A stretch of 9,777 nucleotides of DNA from an uncultured Oscillospiraceae bacterium (GTDB lineage Bacteria; Bacillota; Clostridia; Oscillospirales; Acutalibacteraceae), in contig URYX01000054.1 in the NCBI GenBank assembly GCA_900552225.1, positions 1 through 9,777 on the forward strand, read 5' to 3'. The position numbers were made by a program, and so were the translations under genes. The notes under the pieces are model-generated. The model was not told the origin of the DNA and did no database searches. It worked only from the letters and a program-made list of their open reading frames with translations. Below, piece by piece: positions 5,758-9,777 of this stretch; the stretch's first letter is position 1; each line of letters begins with the position of its first letter.

Positions 5758-7247
5758 GCAGTCAGGCAGAAGCCATCGGAAGCATTATCAAACGCCAGAT
5801 TGAGCAGTACCGTGACCGCATGGAAATGGCGGAGACCGGCACGGTGATTCTGGTCGGTGACGGCATCGCGCGCGTCTACGGGCTGCAGAACTGCATGGCG
5901 GGAGAGCTGCTCGAGTTTGACGAGGGCAGCTTCGGCATGGCTCAGAACCTGGAGGACGAAACCGTCTCGGTGGCGGTGCTGTCCGACCGGAACGACATCC
6001 GCGAGGGAACCGTCGTGCGCCGCACGGGCCGCGTGCTGTCGGTGCCGGTCGGTGAGGCGCTGCTCGGGCGCGTGGTCAACGCGCTCGGTGAGCCGATCGA
6101 CGGCAAGGGCCCCGCGGAATGCCGTGAGACCCGCCCGGTGGAGGCGGAGGCCCCCGGCATCATTGAGCGGCAGGGCGTGTCCGTGCCGCTGCAGACCGGC
6201 ATCAAGGCCATCGACAGCATGATCCCGATCGGCCGCGGTCAGCGCGAGCTGATCATCGGTGACCGCCAGACCGGCAAGACGGAGATTGTTATCGATACGA
6301 TTATCAATCAGAAGAATACCGGCGTGCTGTGCATCTACGTGGCCATCGGTCAGAAGAACACCTCGGTGGTGCAGCTGGCCAATGAGCTGACGCGGGCGGG
6401 GGCGATGGAATATACCATCATTGTCTCCGCCTCCGCCTCGGAGAGCGCACCGCTGCAGTATGTGGCCCCCTATGCGGGCTGCGCCATGGCGGAATATTTC
6501 CGCGAGCAGGGACGCGACGTGCTGATCGTCTATGACGACCTGTCCAAGCACGCCGTGGCCTACCGTGCACTTTCCCTGCTGATCCGCCGTCCGCCCGGCC
6601 GTGAGGCCTATCCGGGCGACGTGTTCTATCTCCATTCCCGCCTGCTGGAGCGGGCGGCCTGTGTGGCTCCGGAATACGGAGGCGGCTCGATCACGGCGCT
6701 GCCGATTATCGAGACGCAGGCGGGCGATGTCTCCGCCTATATCCCCACCAACGTGATTTCCATTACGGACGGCCAGATCTTCCTGGAGACCGAGCTGTTC
6801 CATGCGGGCATCATGCCCGCCATCAACCCCGGCATCTCGGTCAGCCGTGTCGGCGGCTCGGCGCAGCTCAAGGCGATGAAGAAGGTCGCGGGCGAGCTGA
6901 AGCTGCTGTATTCGCAGTACCGCGAGCTGCAGGCCTTCGCCCAGTTCGGCAGCGACCTGGACGCCGATACCAAGGCGCGCCTGGCGCTCGGTGAGCGTAT
7001 CGTCGAGGTGCTCAAGCAGAAGCGGAATGCGCCGATCCGGGTCGGCTGTCAGGTGGCCATCGTCTATGCGGTCATCAACGGCTATCTGGACGACGTGCCG
7101 GTGGCAAAGGTGCATGACTACGAGCAGCGTCTCTACGAAAAGCTGCAGGGCGAAAAGGCGGAGCTGCTGACGCGCCTGGAGCAGGGCTTCTTTGAGGAGC
7201 AGGACGTGGAGGAGCTGAAGCAGGCCCTGGAAGAAATGCGGGGGTGA
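5754..7247 (+). CDS. atpA: F1Fo ATP synthase subunit alpha
   Basis: Alpha forms the non-catalytic nucleotide sites of the F1 head. The 497-aa product is full length. The N-terminal beta-barrel domain covers about 25-95. The Walker A motif GDRQTGKT is at 169-176, the Walker B region VLIVYDDLSKHA at 256-267, and RRPPGREAYPGDVFYLHSRL follows at 278-297. The family signature PAINPGISVS spans 356-365 and ends just before the arginine finger region: S364, R365 and VGG follow, with R365 at the position of E. coli R373. The C-terminal helical domain runs from about 375 to the end. The ATG is in an ATGA overlap with atpH; a GGAG lies just before it within atpH. All key residues are present. A 749-codon open frame on the opposite strand is a codon-mirror shadow. 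Confidence 0.98.
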   Translation: MSSQAEAIGSIIKRQIEQYRDRMEMAETGTVILVGDGIARVYGLQNCMAGELLEFDEGSFGMAQNLEDETVSVAVLSDRNDIREGTVVRRTGRVLSVPVGEALLGRVVNALGEPIDGKGPAECRETRPVEAEAPGIIERQGVSVPLQTGIKAIDSMIPIGRGQRELIIGDRQTGKTEIVIDTIINQKNTGVLCIYVAIGQKNTSVVQLANELTRAGAMEYTIIVSASASESAPLQYVAPYAGCAMAEYFREQGRDVLIVYDDLSKHAVAYRALSLLIRRPPGREAYPGDVFYLHSRLLERAACVAPEYGGGSITALPIIETQAGDVSAYIPTNVISITDGQIFLETELFHAGIMPAINPGISVSRVGGSAQLKAMKKVAGELKLLYSQYRELQAFAQFGSDLDADTKARLALGERIVEVLKQKRNAPIRVGCQVAIVYAVINGYLDDVPVAKVHDYEQRLYEKLQGEKAELLTRLEQGFFEEQDVEELKQALEEMRG

Positions 7248-7253
7248 CGGAGC

Positions 7254-8057
7254 GTGGGAGCGGATATCAAAGCCTTGCGCGGCCGCATCAAGAGCGTGGA
7301 CTCCACCCTGCACCTGACGAAAGCCATGGGGCTGGTGGCCTCCTCCAAGATTCGCCGCGCAACGGACGCCATGCAGAGGGGCCGTGAGTATGCCAAGGCC
7401 CTGTCGCAGGTGGTGCGGGCCCTGACCGCGTGCCCCGAGTGCGGGAAAAGCCCCTATATGCGGGCGGCGGAGGGCGGCCGGACCAAGCTGATTGTGATTG
7501 CGGGCGACCGCGGACTGGCGGGCGGCTATAACGCCAATGTGTTCCGGCTGGCGGCCACCTTCCCCGATGCGGAGCTGGTGCCCATCGGAAAGCGTGCCTG
7601 CGACCGGTACGGAGCGCCGACGGTGCTGTCGGAGCATTTCGACGCCAAACAGGCGCAGGATCTGGCCGCTTCGCTGTGCCGCGAGTTCTGCGACGGTACG
7701 GTGGATCGGGTCGGCGTTCTGCATACCCGGTATCTCTCCATGCTGTCGCAGGAGGCCGAGGTGATGTGGCTGCTGCCGCTGACGCGGGAGTCGTCACAGG
7801 CGGAGCACGGCATGCTGTTTGAGCCGGACGAGCTGACGGTGCTCGACCTGTCGGTGCCCACCTATGTGGCGGGTATGCTGACGGCAGCCGTGCGCGAGAG
7901 CTTTGCCTGCGAGGTGGCGGCGCGCCGTACCGCGATGGACAGCGCCGGCAAAAACGCCCAGCAGATGATCGAGGATCTGCAGCTTCAGTATAACCGGGCG
8001 CGGCAGGGCGCCATTACTCAGGAAATTACCGAGATCGTCGCCGGCAGCGGCGCATGA
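7254..8057 (+). CDS. atpG: F1Fo ATP synthase subunit gamma
   Basis: Gamma is the central shaft turned by the c ring inside the alpha3beta3 head. The 267-aa product is slightly shorter than the common 280-290. The N-terminal coiled-coil helix begins MGADIKALRGRIKSVDSTLH and continues LTKAMGLVASSKIRRA, a classic match. The Rossmann-like middle has GDRGLAGGYNANVF (84-97). The C-terminal helix ends with NAQQMIEDLQLQYNRARQG and AITQEITEIVAGSGA. A CPEC pair (C60, C63) lies just before the middle domain; I know no role for it here. The GTG start at 7254 follows a GGGGGTGA site that overlaps the atpA stop, 6 nt after that stop, and fits the family N-terminus exactly. Confidence 0.97.
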   Translation: MGADIKALRGRIKSVDSTLHLTKAMGLVASSKIRRATDAMQRGREYAKALSQVVRALTACPECGKSPYMRAAEGGRTKLIVIAGDRGLAGGYNANVFRLAATFPDAELVPIGKRACDRYGAPTVLSEHFDAKQAQDLAASLCREFCDGTVDRVGVLHTRYLSMLSQEAEVMWLLPLTRESSQAEHGMLFEPDELTVLDLSVPTYVAGMLTAAVRESFACEVAARRTAMDSAGKNAQQMIEDLQLQYNRARQGAITQEITEIVAGSGA

Positions 8058-8072
8058 TGGGAGGAATGGTTT

Positions 8073-9473
8073 TTGGCGACAACACAGACGGGACGGGTCG
8101 CACAGGTTATGGGACCTGTGGTGGACGTCCGCTTTGAGGACGGCGCGCTGCCGTCCATCGATAACGCACTGACAATTCCGATCGGTGAGCGCACTCTGAC
8201 GGTGGAGGTGGCGCAGCATATCGGAGATAATACGGTGCGCTGCATTGCCATGTCCTCGACGGACGGGCTGCAGCGCGGCACCGCCGTGACCGATACCGGA
8301 AAGGCAATCAGTGTTCCGGTCGGCCGTGCGACCCTCGGCCGTATTTTTAACGTGCTCGGAGACGTGGTGGATAACGGCCCGCCTCCGGAGACGACCGAGC
8401 GCTGGAATATCCACCGCCCCGCGCCCGAGTACGAGGAGCTTTCCACCTCGGCCGAGGTGCTGGAGACGGGCATCAAGGTCATCGACCTGCTGTGCCCCTA
8501 TTCCAAGGGCGGTAAGATCGGCCTGTTCGGCGGCGCCGGCGTCGGCAAAACCGTGCTGATTATGGAGCTGATCAACAACATCGCCAAGCAGCACGGCGGT
8601 CTGTCGGTGTTTACCGGCGTCGGTGAGCGCACCCGTGAGGGCAACGACCTGTACCACGAGATGAAGCAGTCCGGCGTTCTGAGCAATACGGCGCTGGTCT
8701 ACGGCCAGATGAACGAGCCGCCCGGAGCCCGTATGCGGGTGGCGCTGTCCGGCCTGACCATGGCGGAGTACTTCCGCGATGCGGAGGGGCAGGACGTGCT
8801 GCTGTTCATCGACAACATCTTCCGCTTTACACAGGCCGGCAGCGAGGTGTCGGCACTGCTCGGACGGATGCCGTCCGCCGTCGGCTACCAGCCGACGTTG
8901 GCCAATGAGATGGGGGCTCTGCAGGAGCGGATCACCTCGACGAAGAAGGGCTCCATCACGTCGATCCAGGCCGTGTACGTGCCGGCCGATGATCTGACCG
9001 ACCCGGCCCCGGCCACCACCTTCGCGCATCTGGATGCGACGACGGTGCTCTCCCGCACCATCTCCTCCCAGGGCATCTATCCCGCGGTGGATCCGCTGGA
9101 ATCCACCAGCCGGATTCTGTCCCCCGAGGTGGTCGGTGACGAGCACTACCGTGTGGCCCGTGAGGTGCAGCGTGTGCTGCAGCGCTATCAGGAGCTGATG
9201 GACATTATCGCCATCATGGGTATGGATGAGCTGTCGGACGAGGATAAGCTGCTGGTGCAGCGCGCCCGTAAGCTGCAGCGCTTCCTGTCGCAGCCGTTCT
9301 TTGTGTCCGAGAAGTTCACCGGACTTCCCGGCGTATACGTGCCGCTGTCCGAGACCGTGCGCGGCTTCAAGGCCATTCTGGAGGGCCGCTACGACGATTA
9401 TCCCGAGTCGGCCTTCCTGTTCGCGGGTACGATTGAGGACGTCGAGAAAAAAGCGGGGAAGGCGCCGGTATGA
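8073..9473 (+). CDS. atpD: F1Fo ATP synthase subunit beta (TTG start)
   Basis: Beta carries the catalytic sites. The 466-aa product is full length and intact: the N-terminal barrel opens GRVAQVMGPVVDVRF; Walker A GGAGVGKT is at 153-160; the catalytic glutamate is E185 in GVGERTREGNDLY; Walker B LLFIDNIFRF is at 243-252; the signature PAVDPLESTS is at 337-346; the DELSDED loop that contacts epsilon and gamma is at 385-391. The start is inferred to be TTG at 8073. GGGAGG (8059-8064) lies 8 nt upstream, the frame is closed by a stop at 8055, and the next in-frame ATG (8109) would remove the first beta strand. An ATG at 8066 is in another frame and too close to the ribosome site. The stop overlaps atpC in ATGA. 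Confidence 0.97.
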   Translation: MATTQTGRVAQVMGPVVDVRFEDGALPSIDNALTIPIGERTLTVEVAQHIGDNTVRCIAMSSTDGLQRGTAVTDTGKAISVPVGRATLGRIFNVLGDVVDNGPPPETTERWNIHRPAPEYEELSTSAEVLETGIKVIDLLCPYSKGGKIGLFGGAGVGKTVLIMELINNIAKQHGGLSVFTGVGERTREGNDLYHEMKQSGVLSNTALVYGQMNEPPGARMRVALSGLTMAEYFRDAEGQDVLLFIDNIFRFTQAGSEVSALLGRMPSAVGYQPTLANEMGALQERITSTKKGSITSIQAVYVPADDLTDPAPATTFAHLDATTVLSRTISSQGIYPAVDPLESTSRILSPEVVGDEHYRVAREVQRVLQRYQELMDIIAIMGMDELSDEDKLLVQRARKLQRFLSQPFFVSEKFTGLPGVYVPLSETVRGFKAILEGRYDDYPESAFLFAGTIEDVEKKAGKAPV

Positions 9474-9733
9474 ACACGTTTATGCTGACGGTTTCCACGC
9501 CGGACGGAACGCGCTTCCGCGACCGGGTGTATATGCTGTCGCTGCAGGGCAGTGAAGGGAGCTTGGCCGTGCTCAGCGGACATATCCCGATGATGACTGC
9601 GGTGCTTCCCGGCGAATGCCGCGTGGAGCTGCCGGACGGCAGCGAACGCATCGGAGTGCTGGGGGAGGGTCTGCTGTCGGTGGCCTCGGAGGAAACCACT
9701 CTGCTCTCCTCGGAATTCTCGTGGAAGGAATAG
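9470..9733 (+). CDS. atpC: F1Fo ATP synthase subunit epsilon, short form lacking the C-terminal helices
   Basis: Epsilon sits at the foot of the gamma shaft and in most bacteria (about 130-140 aa) has an N-terminal beta-sandwich plus two C-terminal helices that can inhibit ATP hydrolysis. This product is only 87 aa. It has the complete sandwich domain: FMLTVSTPDGTRFRDRV at 4-20, the LQGSEGSLAVLSGHIPMMTA block at 25-44, and the final strand GLLSVASEETTLLSSEF. It then stops at TAG, exactly where the helical domain would begin. The operon terminator starts 10 nt later, so no frameshifted remainder of the helices is present. The short form therefore looks natural. The ATG overlaps the atpD stop (ATGA at 9470-9473), coupling the two. 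Confidence 0.94.
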   Translation: MNTFMLTVSTPDGTRFRDRVYMLSLQGSEGSLAVLSGHIPMMTAVLPGECRVELPDGSERIGVLGEGLLSVASEETTLLSSEFSWKE

Positions 9734-9743
9734 ACCAAGCAAT

Positions 9744-9777
9744 CGGACCCTGCCGTTTTTTCGGCAGGGCCGTTTTC
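9744..9777 (+). terminator. Intrinsic terminator of the atp operon
   Basis: CCCTGCCG (9748-9755) and CGGCAGGG (9762-9769) form a perfect 8-bp stem with a six-T loop. A further CGG/CCG pairing (9744-9746 with 9770-9772) extends it to 11 bp across one bulged A. TTTT follows at 9773-9776 and the window ends one base later, so the full T-tract cannot be seen. It lies 10 nt after the atpC stop. Confidence 0.9.

Noticed and set aside
5475..7724. 749-codon open frame on the minus strand opposite atpH, atpA and atpG
   Set aside because: It lies exactly opposite three strongly conserved genes. Its protein is rich in His, Arg, Gln, Gly and Asp with no recognisable domain, as expected when GC-rich codons are read in the mirror frame. 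No ribosome site or promoter was seen for it.
7794..9146. 450-codon open frame on the minus strand opposite atpD
   Set aside because: Same mirror-frame composition as the atpA shadow, directly opposite the conserved beta-subunit gene.
1..9777. CRISPR arrays, tRNA or rRNA genes, insertion sequences, toxin-antitoxin or defence genes
   Set aside because: None seen. The window is filled by conserved housekeeping genes with short intergenic regions, and no regular repeats or mobile-element features were found by eye.

Overview
The window looks like chromosomal housekeeping DNA from a GC-rich, anaerobic member of the Bacillota, most plausibly class Clostridia (Oscillospirales-like). This rests on strong AGGAGG-type ribosome binding sites, GTG and TTG starts, Clostridia-type DUF1846 and DUF1653 proteins, and a c subunit carrying a Na+-type ligand set. 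The lineage is inferred from protein style only; no search was run.

Layout. Positions 1-435 (minus strand) hold the N-terminal part of a DUF1846 protein that runs off the left edge. A 240-nt divergent intergenic region follows. It has a near-consensus sigma-A promoter pointing right (617-645), a weaker one pointing left (480-508) and a perfect 19-bp dyad (571-589) between them. On the plus strand come a small DUF1653 protein (676-909), a 213-nt gap with two GC-rich hairpins and no gene, then plsY (1123-1836) and gpsA (1840-2838). PlsY and GpsA work in the same pathway: GpsA makes sn-glycerol 3-phosphate and PlsY acylates it in the first step of phospholipid synthesis.

After a 193-nt spacer with overlapping palindromes, a possible weak terminator and an extended -10 promoter, a complete F1Fo ATP synthase operon fills the rest in the classical order atpI-atpB-atpE-atpF-atpH-atpA-atpG-atpD-atpC (3032-9733). 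It closes with a clear intrinsic terminator at the right edge. The genes are packed tightly: three 4-nt overlaps, one 17-nt overlap, and gaps of 6 to 22 nt.

No new multi-gene system is visible; gene content and order are conventional. The points of interest are details of the ATP synthase. The c subunit has two carboxylates in its ion site (E30 and E63) together with the Thr/Tyr ligands of Na+ rotors. The epsilon subunit is only 87 residues and lacks the C-terminal inhibitory helices. The stator arginine of subunit a sits in RHYGN rather than the usual RLFGN. The beta subunit appears to start at TTG. Together these suggest a possibly Na+-coupled enzyme without epsilon inhibition, which would suit a fermenter that uses ATP hydrolysis to energise its membrane; this last step is inference.
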